In this document: piece by piece, positions 7,363 through 16,005 of the stretch
How positions within the stretch are numbered: position 1 is the first letter of the stretch
Layout: each line of letters begins with the position of its first letter
Origin: Mariniblastus fucicola
GTDB lineage: Bacteria; Planctomycetota; Planctomycetia; Pirellulales; Pirellulaceae
NCBI RefSeq assembly: GCF_008087665.1
Contig: NZ_CP042912.1
Location: 6,014,001-6,078,000 of the forward strand
Length of the DNA: 64,000 nucleotides
Direction: 5' to 3'
Program-made: the position numbers and the translations under genes
The notes under the pieces: generated by a model
Told to the model about the DNA's origin: nothing
Databases searched by the model: none
The model's input: only the letters and a program-made list of their open reading frames with translations

Positions 7363-8892
7363 CTATCGAATCGGTGTCCACGGCTGAAAGCTGATTCCAT
7401 ATTTCTCGCCGATGGCATCGCCTGTAACGTTGTAGTCTCTGACGACCGCGAATCCCGATCGCTTCACACTTCGAAACGCATCCGTTTCCGCGTCACGCTC
7501 TAGCGCTCGGCCGATCGCGAAGGCCGCGAGCCCGTAGCCGCCAAAAAAGTTGCCCTGTCGTTGCACTGGGACTCGACCGTACGATAAAGACCGTAGACCG
7601 GCCGCTGGCAACCAAGTTGTTGCCAAGCCATTTCGCGAGCGATAACGATCAATTTCTGTCGATTGAAGCGTGTCGGCCATCGAGCGTAGTGCGTTGGTCG
7701 TTCGATCAGCAAACTTGGTTGCGATCTCGTCAACCTCTTCGTCGTCGATTTGCTGAATTCGTAACGCGTATCGATCAAGCCAGAAACGGGACTGGCTGGC
7801 ACTGATTCCAGTCCTGTTTTGTAACGATCCCAACAGACGCCTTATTCTCAGCATATACCCTACCGTGGCTTGACCTTCAGCCGCCATCTTTGCTCTATTC
7901 TCGCGAAACTGGCTTGCCGACTCGGCGTCACTCAGATTCAACGCGCTGGATAGTTCTCTGACAGCTTTGGGAATCTGCGGATCTTGCACCACAAGCCCCA
8001 TTAAATCGTTGAGTCCGTCGAATGAAAGTTCGCCTTTTAAAGACACGACATTGTCGGCGATATTGGTCTCCCACCGTTCAATGCTCTCCAATTTTGCGCC
8101 GTAACCGATCAGCAGGTCATCGATCAACGGCGCGGCGACGTCTTTCAGCAAAGAAGGATCTGTCGCGAAACGGATTCGAATGTCAGCACCAAGTTCGTCC
8201 GTCGCGGCGATAGAAATCGTGACTCCCTCGACGCCACCAAGGATGCCTCGGATTGCTTCCCGATTCACGGCTTCCAAACAACGTGCCGAATCACAATATT
8301 CGGAAACCGCATTGCCGGGGATTGAGTCGCGAAGATCCATCGCAATGACGGCAAAAACGTCGCTCTCGTTGGCGAATTCTGCTGCCGCGTGCAATGCTGC
8401 TGAATCGTGCCCCGTTCGTTTCGCATCGGTCAGGTTTCGAATCTGTCTTGCCGCTGATTGCCGCGAAGTGTTCGGTACGATCGCGTAAGCAGCATCCATT
8501 TCTACCGCAACTGCCCCAGATATTAGCTGCAACGCCTTGCGACCGTCCACATTATCGCGTTGTGCGTCGAAGCGAGCGGGCAGGCGATCGAAATTGCGAT
8601 CCACATCGAGTTCAGCAACTACAACTGGTTTCGACGAAGTCCAATAGTCATAGTCAACTTTCGAGGCAAGTGTTACTCGCTTTGCTGACGCGGGCATTCC
8701 AATGAGATCACCGGCGGCAACGCTGTTGGAACGTGCCCATTCGCTTTCCCTCAACGAAACGTAATTCATCGAAGTAAATGCATTGGCGTCAGAAGGGATG
8801 CGAACTGGAGCGGCCGACTGGGCGACGCCAAGACTGGACGTTGCCAGCAGGATAATTACGGTCGCCGACAATATTGATTGTTGTGCTCTCAC
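7363..8892 (-). CDS. secreted protein of unknown function (509 aa)
   Basis: The frame is open from 9117, but the first 75 residues look unlike protein. The GTG at 8892 follows AAAGGG and directly precedes a signal peptide (hydrophobic SATVIILLATSSLGVAQ), so it is the preferred start. The mature protein has no membrane segment, mixes helical stretches (for instance LNLSDAESASQFRENRAKM) and ends in an Arg/Tyr-rich tail with FFGGYGLAAFAIG. No domain recognised; it resembles planctomycete-specific secreted proteins. It lies 10 bp upstream of the epimerase gene. Function not assigned. Confidence 0.65.
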   Translation of the reverse strand: MRAQQSILSATVIILLATSSLGVAQSAAPVRIPSDANAFTSMNYVSLRESEWARSNSVAAGDLIGMPASAKRVTLASKVDYDYWTSSKPVVVAELDVDRNFDRLPARFDAQRDNVDGRKALQLISGAVAVEMDAAYAIVPNTSRQSAARQIRNLTDAKRTGHDSAALHAAAEFANESDVFAVIAMDLRDSIPGNAVSEYCDSARCLEAVNREAIRGILGGVEGVTISIAATDELGADIRIRFATDPSLLKDVAAPLIDDLLIGYGAKLESIERWETNIADNVVSLKGELSFDGLNDLMGLVVQDPQIPKAVRELSSALNLSDAESASQFRENRAKMAAEGQATVGYMLRIRRLLGSLQNRTGISASQSRFWLDRYALRIQQIDDEEVDEIATKFADRTTNALRSMADTLQSTEIDRYRSRNGLATTWLPAAGLRSLSYGRVPVQRQGNFFGGYGLAAFAIGRALERDAETDAFRSVKRSGFAVVRDYNVTGDAIGEKYGISFQPWTPIR

Positions 8893-9183
8893 TGGTCGCC
8901 CTTTGCGAATATTTAGCTGGATCAAAATTTTTGTTCTCCAATATTCGTTAGGCAAACGGCATGCCATTGCGCCGATGCATGGCGATACAGCAGAAACGCT
9001 GGATCCTTTGGAATCTGATTGGCAGCGCAGGAACCACCAATCCTGATGGAGTCGCATTGATGGTAGAAAAGCGGCGCCGGCACACCATTTGCTTTCTGAG
9101 GATTCCGAGACTGCCACGCCACAGACATCCAGGAATGAGGCGATGGCTTTTTGAACTCACTTGATTTACACCATGAGGAATCG
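8893..9183. other. divergent intergenic region
   Basis: About 290 bp between the minus-strand secreted protein and the plus-strand small secreted protein. It must hold both promoters. Short ORFs cross it on both strands but none has a start site or a protein-like composition. No repeat or RNA structure was recognised. Confidence 0.5.
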
Positions 9184-9516
9184 ATGTTTGCCAAATCACC
9201 AACCGCTCATCTTGGAAAAGCTTTAGTCGCCACCACCTGCCTGCTTCTATTCTCTGTTGGCTTGGAAGAAACCAGCGCTCAGACGATACGATTGCTGCCT
9301 TACACAGCCCATCAACGCGCTCACATCCGTTCGCTGCCAATCACGCAGCGCCCAAGCCGACCGTTTCATTTCTATGGCAACGCTGTCCGGCGCAATGCTG
9401 CTAACAATCGACCTTCTGGAGTCGGACTTAACTCTCACGGACCGATTCGCCCGACGACCAATCAAGGTCGAGCGACTCGAATTGGAGTTCCGGAACGCCA
9501 AGGCCAATGCAGTTAA
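9184..9516 (+). CDS. small secreted hypothetical protein (110 aa)
   Basis: The ATG at 9184 follows GAGGA at 9176-9180; the ORF's upstream ATG at 9151 lacks a site. The N-terminus is a clear signal peptide (ALVATTCLLLFSVGLEETSA then AQ). The mature part is short, very basic and rich in Arg, Pro and Asn (SLPITQRPSRPFHFYG), with no cysteines and no known domain. Export to the periplasm or surface is likely. Function unknown. Confidence 0.6.
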   Translation: MFAKSPTAHLGKALVATTCLLLFSVGLEETSAQTIRLLPYTAHQRAHIRSLPITQRPSRPFHFYGNAVRRNAANNRPSGVGLNSHGPIRPTTNQGRATRIGVPERQGQCS

Positions 9517-9750
9517 CTTGGCGTTTGGACAACCGATCGGTGTGAAGATGAAAGGCTGACTGAAACAACAAGACAGCCACAAGAGTCGCAACACTCAGTT
9601 CAAGCTGAACGAGTTCAGCAATGGACATAAACAATTGGAAAGAATTGAGCCAGATTTTTGAGATTCGTGGATTGCAAAAACCACTCGATCACGATCCGCA
9701 CGCGAGGGGCGCTGCCTTCGATTCGCGAAACAGACAGCGATGACTAGCGT
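9517..9750. other. convergent intergenic region, nothing recognised
   Basis: 234 bp between two convergent genes. No clear hairpin with a T-tract, repeat or ORF with a start site was found. Confidence 0.5.
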
Positions 9751-11205
9751 TCAGTTGCGAGTCTTTCCAGCTGCCTCGGCGGCGTCCAGAGCGCTAAGCA
9801 AGCTCTGCGTTATTTCAGGAAACTGGGTTGAAATTTCATTGCGTTCGCCAGGGTCACTTTCCAAATCAAAAAGTTCGTGTCCCAGTTCTTCGTCGATGCC
9901 ATAGCGCACAACCAGTTTCCATTTGCCGGTGCAAACGGCGATGGCGCTGTCTTTGCCATTGCCCAGAATGAAGATTGCTTCTCGATCCGCGATGTTTTCT
10001 CTCTGGCCACGCAATACCGGTAACAAGCTGAAGGAATCTGCGGCAGCATCAGATGGCAAATCGCGGTCCACTATGCTGGCTGCAGTCGCGAACAGGTCGG
10101 TTAGGCTGAAAACACAATCGGAATCAGTTCCAGGTTCAATTTGGCCCGGCCAGCGTGCGATAAAGGGAACACGATGCCCACCTTCGTAGGCCTTACCCTT
10201 TCCGTCTTTCCATGCACCGTTGGTGATATGTCCCATTTTCCTGGCATCGGCCTTGGCTCTTTTGAATTTCGTTCGAACATCTCCTGAATCGTCGGCCAAG
10301 TTCAAACGGACACCTTGAGTGCCCTTGAAGTCTTTCGGCGTTGAACCGTTGTCGCTAGTGAAGATGACGAGTGTGTTGTGGCTGAGTTTGAGTTCGTCTA
10401 GCTCCGCGAGAATTTCGCCTACGTGAGAATCCAGTTCTTGAATATGATCGCCGTACAGACCTGCTTTGCTGGTGCCGCGAAAATTTGCTGCGGGCGTGAC
10501 ATGCGTGTGAGGTGCACACGGTGTGAAGTACAAAAAGAACGGCTTGTCCGCATTTCTCCGGATGAACTCGACAGCCTTACCGGTCAACATTGTGTCGACT
10601 TGATCTTCAACACGAGGCTGAGCCAATCCTTCCGGAAAGTCCTGGCCTTTGACGACGCGATAGGGAACATCTGGTTTCCTGCCAACGAGATCGTGATTCT
10701 CAATGAACGCTCTGGTGGAATCGTTATGATTTGAAGGAACGCCGAAGTGATAATCAAAACCAACTTCCAGCGGCCCTGTGATGGGAACTTTATTCCAATC
10801 TTTGCTGTAACCCAGATGCCATTTCCCAATCGCTGCGGTTCGGTAGCCAGAGTCCTGAAGGAACGAACCCATCGTCACTTGACCCGGTTTCAAGCGATAG
10901 CCGTTGCCTCGTTTGTGCAACCGCCACGGAGACGTACCAGTGAGCAAACCGTAACGAGACGGCGAACAGAGCGACGCGGCCGCGTGGGCATCGGTAAACC
11001 GCATCCCTTGTTCGGCGAGACGATCAATATTCGGTGTGGCAATTTTTTCTGCACCGTAGCATCCGAGGTCACCGTATCCCAAATCGTCCGCGAAGATGAC
11101 GACGATGTTCGGCGGAGCAACTTGATCGCCCTGCCCCCAGCAAATGCCCTGAGCAAAGGTCAACAAAAAGAGCACCGTAAACGCAACAGCTGGCTTATTC
11201 AGCAT
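9751..11205 (-). CDS. secreted S1 sulfatase (CSPSR)
   Basis: Hydrolyses sulfate esters, probably on an algal polysaccharide, in the periplasm or outside the cell. A 484-aa protein starting at 11205 (MLNKPAVAF, GGAAGA 7 bp upstream) with a signal peptide ending near GICWGQG. Metal ligands are seen in [15 protein letters not shown]. The formylglycine motif is CSPSR in ASLCSPSRYGLLTG. Other landmarks are IGKWHLGY, the APHTH histidine region and IFTSDNGS. Full length for the family. It starts 17 bp after the ThuA/propeller gene on the same strand and is the last gene of that operon. Needs a formylglycine-generating enzyme, which is not in the window. Confidence 0.93.
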   Translation of the reverse strand: MLNKPAVAFTVLFLLTFAQGICWGQGDQVAPPNIVVIFADDLGYGDLGCYGAEKIATPNIDRLAEQGMRFTDAHAAASLCSPSRYGLLTGTSPWRLHKRGNGYRLKPGQVTMGSFLQDSGYRTAAIGKWHLGYSKDWNKVPITGPLEVGFDYHFGVPSNHNDSTRAFIENHDLVGRKPDVPYRVVKGQDFPEGLAQPRVEDQVDTMLTGKAVEFIRRNADKPFFLYFTPCAPHTHVTPAANFRGTSKAGLYGDHIQELDSHVGEILAELDELKLSHNTLVIFTSDNGSTPKDFKGTQGVRLNLADDSGDVRTKFKRAKADARKMGHITNGAWKDGKGKAYEGGHRVPFIARWPGQIEPGTDSDCVFSLTDLFATAASIVDRDLPSDAAADSFSLLPVLRGQRENIADREAIFILGNGKDSAIAVCTGKWKLVVRYGIDEELGHELFDLESDPGERNEISTQFPEITQSLLSALDAAEAAGKTRN

Positions 11206-11222
11206 TTGACTGTCTTCCATTG

Positions 11223-13763
11223 TTAAAATGAGATCGCAACTCGATCAATGACCGGCACGGAACGGTTCGAAGTCGTGTCTTCGATTTTGAGCTCGAATTG
11301 AAATCCGTATCCGGCAGGCAACCCCGAAAGATCCATCGCCGCAGCTTCACGAGCAACCTGCTTTGCAAATCCATCGACATAGTCATAGCGCTCTTGAACC
11401 CTGGTCCAGTCTGACCACTGGTCGATTGTTTTATCGTTATCTGTATCGACGCCGACGCGGACTTCAACCGATTCGACCCAAGGTCCGGGACTGACGAAGT
11501 CTTCTTTCTGCTGTGTCGCGAGATAGAACTTTCCTTCGGCAAACATCACATCGGGGTCGGGGTGGCCTTTGCCGATGTTGCCGCACCATTCAAATGGCTG
11601 ATCAATACTGCTCGAAGTGAACCAGCCAACGCTCATTTCCCTGGAATCTTTCGGATCGTAGTCGCAGAACAGGTAGTACTGTCCGCCGATGGAAATCGCC
11701 GCCCAATCTCCGTAAGCATTTTGTTTCGGTTCATGAACTTCGTACTTGGCAACGTTCGTTTTGAAACGCTCAGGATTTTCGTTCACCCAGTGTGGGTGCT
11801 TGTACGTCGCAGTTTTGCCAGTCGATTTGGTTCGTTCGTCGATTGGCGGAGCGACGGTTTCGAAATCAGAAACACCGTCTGGGCTGACGGCGTGAGCAGC
11901 GAGCGGTGAATCCCAAGCATTCTCTCGCGCGTTGATCGGGCTCCAGTCCTCAACGATCAAATGGAATTTTCCATCAAGCCCTCGAATGATCGCGCAGTCC
12001 GAACCGTGAGTCGGGTCATCGTAAGCCATGCCTTTATTCTCACCCGGCACTCCGTCAAACAGATCGTCGTCGACGTACACATGAGGATCCTGGTCGTTCG
12101 GAAAATCGTAGTAGAAATACGCTCTGCCGTCAGCGAACTCGGCAGTCGTCATCCACTTGGCAAACTTTTCTGTGATTGCACCATGATGCACCCAGTTCAC
12201 CATGTCGTTGCTCTGCCAAGCGTGATACCCGTTCTGGCCGGGCTTGAGGCCACCAGTTGCATCGAACTGATTTCGAAATGGAGTTGTCTTTAGCGGCGAG
12301 TCAAATCCTTTTAACGTGGCATCCTTCGCGACGAAATTTTCTTTTGATTTCCGCATCCCGTAGCGTCCAAACATCCAATAATTGCCCGGACCAAGTTGCA
12401 ACATCACGGGGGCATCGCCAAGGTTTACCGGGCCAATATTTTTGACTGGCTCCCAGTTCAACCACTCTGGCGATTGAGCGATCTGAATTTCTTTGGCGGA
12501 ACGTTTTGAGTCAAACGATTTTATTTTGCTGCGAAGCGTCGCTTGCTGCTTCCCAGGCCTGGCCATCCCATTGGCCAGCTGCAAACCCTTTTTAGACTCA
12601 GTGTTCTGCTGCCATTGCTGCTGCGAATCAACGATCCAAGTGTCATCGTTTTTCTTGTCCTCGGTCCGGTCTTTGATTTCTGGCTTCCGGTGATTGACGG
12701 AGCTTTTCCCCTGGCTTGTTGAGGGTTTGGCCTTCGGGGTTTTCTTCTTTGGCTCTTGAACTCTGTTGTGTGCCGGAACAGGGCTTTCAAATCCGGCATA
12801 AAATTCTGGCTCGATTCCTTTCGCGTGACCGTTAAAGTTAAATGTATTGGGCTTGCCGGGGCCGACGATACTGATGTTGGCGTCAGCAGTGATGGCTGCC
12901 TCCATGCCCATTGCCCAAAGCATGCCGTTGACCAACATCCGGCGATATCCATCGTTAGTAATGTCTTCCGAAGTGCCATAGAGCGTCGTGAAAACACGGC
13001 CTTCCGCGCCCGACGTTGACTTGTAAATCCGCGTCCATTCCGATGGCATCGGCTCCTGCTCTTTTGAGACAGGGGAATCCAGAGTCATTCCATTGAGCGG
13101 CTGAGCCATGGTCAGGATTTCGCTGTCGACCGGCTTGCCAACGTAGCATCCCGCTTGAACCCAAACATCTTTGACGCCGCGCAAAATCGGATGTGTTGCC
13201 TGATCTTCGATCGGGGTAATGCGAGTGCTCTGTGAGTGGTTTTTGCCGTAGTGGCCAACCCAAGTTTGGCCGAGAACCTGATGGCCAAAGCCTCGATCGT
13301 ACGCCGCATCTTTGCTGTCAAAAGAGTAACGGGAGTAAGTCTTGGCTGTCGGAATTCGAAACGCGTGTGTCGAGGTTCTCATTCCAACAACTGGGCCGCC
13401 GCGATTCAAATAGTCATCGAAGAACTTCATCTGGTCATCTGGCAAGTCCTGAAACCGCAAGAACACAACTGCAAGGTCAGCCGTTTCCAATGCTTCCAGC
13501 CCCGGGATGTTTGAAGGCTTGCCGGCGGCAATCGTTCCGGATTTGGGATCGATATTGAACAACACCGTGCATTTGAAGCCATGGTGTTTCGCCATGATTC
13601 GAGCCAGCATTGGAAGCGATTCTTCAGAGCGATATTCGTGGTCACCGGCAATGAACACCACATGCTTCCCCTGCCCGACCCCCTCGGTTCCTTCGTAAAC
13701 AAGGCTATCCGCGTCGAGGCTGGGCGTCAGGATCAAAATCAGAGTACAAACAAGGCGATACAT
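11223..13763 (-). CDS. ThuA-like domain fused to a beta-propeller glycoside-hydrolase-like domain
   Basis: An 846-aa secreted protein. After the signal peptide, residues about 30-300 form a ThuA-like (trehalose-utilisation, glutamine-amidotransferase-fold) domain: VVFIAGDHEYRSEESLPML, then GGPVVGMRTSTHAF. A Lys/Pro-rich linker (about 330-400) follows. The rest is a five-bladed propeller-type domain with GH43/GH117-like repeats: VMLQLGPGNYWMFG, GRAYFYYDFPND, GGQYYLFCDYDP and HPDPDVMFAEGKFYL. An Asp/Glu catalytic set of that fold is plausible but not assigned. It sits between the broken SDR and the sulfatase in one minus-strand operon, suggesting oligosaccharide processing. Confidence 0.8.
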   Translation of the reverse strand: MYRLVCTLILILTPSLDADSLVYEGTEGVGQGKHVVFIAGDHEYRSEESLPMLARIMAKHHGFKCTVLFNIDPKSGTIAAGKPSNIPGLEALETADLAVVFLRFQDLPDDQMKFFDDYLNRGGPVVGMRTSTHAFRIPTAKTYSRYSFDSKDAAYDRGFGHQVLGQTWVGHYGKNHSQSTRITPIEDQATHPILRGVKDVWVQAGCYVGKPVDSEILTMAQPLNGMTLDSPVSKEQEPMPSEWTRIYKSTSGAEGRVFTTLYGTSEDITNDGYRRMLVNGMLWAMGMEAAITADANISIVGPGKPNTFNFNGHAKGIEPEFYAGFESPVPAHNRVQEPKKKTPKAKPSTSQGKSSVNHRKPEIKDRTEDKKNDDTWIVDSQQQWQQNTESKKGLQLANGMARPGKQQATLRSKIKSFDSKRSAKEIQIAQSPEWLNWEPVKNIGPVNLGDAPVMLQLGPGNYWMFGRYGMRKSKENFVAKDATLKGFDSPLKTTPFRNQFDATGGLKPGQNGYHAWQSNDMVNWVHHGAITEKFAKWMTTAEFADGRAYFYYDFPNDQDPHVYVDDDLFDGVPGENKGMAYDDPTHGSDCAIIRGLDGKFHLIVEDWSPINARENAWDSPLAAHAVSPDGVSDFETVAPPIDERTKSTGKTATYKHPHWVNENPERFKTNVAKYEVHEPKQNAYGDWAAISIGGQYYLFCDYDPKDSREMSVGWFTSSSIDQPFEWCGNIGKGHPDPDVMFAEGKFYLATQQKEDFVSPGPWVESVEVRVGVDTDNDKTIDQWSDWTRVQERYDYVDGFAKQVAREAAAMDLSGLPAGYGFQFELKIEDTTSNRSVPVIDRVAISF

Positions 13764-13827
13764 CTTTACCTCTTATGTGAGCGTGCGTTCAAACTTTCAA
13801 TGGTCAGTCGTGTCTATCTTAGCTGAG

Positions 13828-14136
13828 TCACGTGTTCGAAAGATGTCCAACGTGAGAGATCCCGGCGTTGTTCACAAGAACATTGACGGCGCCGAGTTTT
13901 GATTCGACTTACGAGAAAGACTGCCTGATGGCTTCGTGGCCGCCAACGTCGCGTGCGAAAACTTCGGATTGCCAGCCTGCTGACCCGATAGCATCAACGG
14001 TTTCTTGACCTCTGCCAGCTTCGAGCTCAATGATCGCCCCGTTGACCCTTTCTTCGGCCAGACGAATTGCAATCGCGGCGCCGATCACGGATCCTCCTCC
14101 AGTGACAACGGCAACTTCGTTCTCAAATCGATTCAT
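13828..14136 (-). pseudogene. short-chain dehydrogenase, 5' fragment with frameshift
   Basis: Starts MNRFENEVAVVTGGG with the cofactor motif TGGGSVIGAAIAIRLA and the acidic FARDV segment. After RQSF a frameshift near 13910 shifts to a second frame containing LGAVNVLVNNAGISHVGHLSNT, with the NNAG motif, and then a stop at 13828-13830. The YxxxK catalytic half is missing. The gene lies 46 bp after the UxaA-type dehydratase gene and on the same strand, where a sugar or sugar-acid dehydrogenase would fit. It is not expected to be functional. Confidence 0.8.
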
Positions 14137-14182
14137 CTTAAAACGCATCTTCAAACAGCCGGGCCAATTTCACGGTCAGTCA

Positions 14183-15838
14183 CTAAAGACTGACGCCGCG
14201 CTTCCAAACAATGAAGTCATCCTGCCCAAGCTTCATCGCCGCAGTCGGTTTTCCGCTGGCGACTTCGAGACTCAGATTCAACAACTGTGCGGCGTGCTCG
14301 GGAATGCTGGTCGATCCATCGATAATCGGTCCGGCATCAAAGTCGATCATATCCGAAAACGACTCGCTTGTTTTTGTATTGCTAGAGACCTTGATCACCG
14401 GGCAAACAGGATTGCCGGTTGGCGTTCCAAGTCCCGTAGAAAACAAAATCAGATTCGCTCCGGCACCCGCCATGCCAGTTGTGGATTCGACATCGTTGCC
14501 CGCGGTGCATAGCAGGTTAAGCCCGCGTTTCGTAACCCAGCCGGGATAGTCGAGCACATCTTTCACGGGTGAGCGACCTCCTTTGAGGGCAGCGCCAGCG
14601 GACTTGATCGCATCGGTGATCAAACCATCCTTGATGTTGCCTGGTGAAGGATTCTTTGCAAAGCCGGATCCCACTGCCACGGCGCGGGCCTCATAACGCT
14701 GCATGATGTCAACGAACCGATCCGCTAATTCTTGTGACGTACAGCGGTTTACCAAATCCTGTTCAACACCGCATAGCTCTGGAAACTCAGACAGAACCAC
14801 ACTGCCACCAAGCCCCACGACGCGATCAGCAACGGCACCGATCAAAGGGTTGGCTGATATGCCAGAGAAACCATCCGAAGCACCACATTCGACGCCAACG
14901 ATCAGTTTATCCAGCGAAGCAGGCTGACGAGTGAGCTCGTTGGCTTTCACCATTCCTGCGAACGTTTCGCGAATCGCACGAGTCATCATGTCCCATTCGG
15001 ATTCGGCTTTCTGCTGTTCAAATATTAACAACGGTTTGTCAAAGTTCGAATCACGCTTTTGAATTTCGTCTTCGAGGATACTAACCTGTGCGTGTTGGCA
15101 TCCGAGACTCAGCACTGTTACTCCCGCAACGTTGGGATGGCATGCGTATCCGGCCAGGATTCCGCACAGGTTTTGAGAGTCTTCTCTGGTGCCGCCGCAG
15201 CCTCCATCATGAGTCAAAAACTTGATCCCATCGACGTTCGGCAGCAACCGCTCAGGCAAATCTCCTGGCGAACCGGGATCCAACGCAGCCAACTGGTCGA
15301 TCGTCGCACCTTGTTGCCACGCTTTCGCAAGACGTTGAGCCAGGTTGCGATAGCCTGAGTTGGTTTGGTAGCCAAGCACGCCGTGCAATGCTTCGCTCAT
15401 CTTGAGCAGGTTTCGATTCTCACAAAAAACCGTGGGAATCACGATCCAATAGTTCGCTGTCCCGACAGAACCGTTGCTGCGGTGATAGCCCTGAAAGGTC
15501 GATTGCTGCCAATCGCCTACGTCAGGCGCGGCCCAATCGATCTGTTTCCGGTTGGCGTGAAACGGTTCGCTTGAATGATCAAGATTCTCCATCGTCAAAA
15601 GAGAACCTGCTGGAATATCTCGCGAAGCTTCTCCAACGATAACGCCATACATCCTCAGCTGTTCGCCGCGAGCAACATCTCTGGTGACAAACTTGTGCTT
15701 GCGAGGAATCGCTTCGACGATCCGACAATGCTCGGATGAATCAATTTTAATTTCAGTGCCGACTTCAAGATCCTGAAGGGCGACGATCAAATCATCAGCC
15801 GGGTTTACGCGAAGAAACGAACTAGACAAAGTCACCAT
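14183..15838 (-). CDS. UxaA/GarD-family sugar-acid dehydratase
   Basis: Dehydrates an aldonic acid to the 2-keto-3-deoxy acid. The 551-aa protein combines an N-terminal SAF domain (residues about 5-95, with RGEQLRMYGVIVGEASRDIP) and a long UxaA domain. Landmarks are LTHDGGCGGT, AGVTVLSLGCQHA, VGVECGASDGFSGISANP, LSEFPELCGVEQDLV and the cysteines of GNPVCPVIKVSSN. The start at 15838 is the first Met with SAF-like sequence; 24 upstream residues of the ORF are unconvincing. In Campylobacter a UxaA homologue serves L-fucose catabolism beside an SDR. Here a broken SDR follows directly. The substrate (altronate, galactarate or fuconate) is not decided by sequence. Confidence 0.85.
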   Translation of the reverse strand: MVTLSSSFLRVNPADDLIVALQDLEVGTEIKIDSSEHCRIVEAIPRKHKFVTRDVARGEQLRMYGVIVGEASRDIPAGSLLTMENLDHSSEPFHANRKQIDWAAPDVGDWQQSTFQGYHRSNGSVGTANYWIVIPTVFCENRNLLKMSEALHGVLGYQTNSGYRNLAQRLAKAWQQGATIDQLAALDPGSPGDLPERLLPNVDGIKFLTHDGGCGGTREDSQNLCGILAGYACHPNVAGVTVLSLGCQHAQVSILEDEIQKRDSNFDKPLLIFEQQKAESEWDMMTRAIRETFAGMVKANELTRQPASLDKLIVGVECGASDGFSGISANPLIGAVADRVVGLGGSVVLSEFPELCGVEQDLVNRCTSQELADRFVDIMQRYEARAVAVGSGFAKNPSPGNIKDGLITDAIKSAGAALKGGRSPVKDVLDYPGWVTKRGLNLLCTAGNDVESTTGMAGAGANLILFSTGLGTPTGNPVCPVIKVSSNTKTSESFSDMIDFDAGPIIDGSTSIPEHAAQLLNLSLEVASGKPTAAMKLGQDDFIVWKRGVSL

Positions 15839-16005
15839 CCCAACAGAAAGTTTTTGCGGTTTGACATGGAAAGGAAAACACGAAAACCGCTTTCCCTTTT
15901 TTATTGGCAAGGCCTACAGAAATGCCTGGCCACACCTGAGCATAAAGCGGCGGAGCAGCCAAACAAGGCGAGGTCCCATCATTTGACTGCAAGAATCTTC
16001 AGATA

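Noticed and set aside
2784-14136. The SDR 3' fragment at 2784 and the SDR 5' fragment at 13828 as halves of one gene
   Set aside because: They lie 11 kb apart in opposite orientation, both are degenerate, and the internal junction cannot be matched. They are more simply two separate broken SDR genes.
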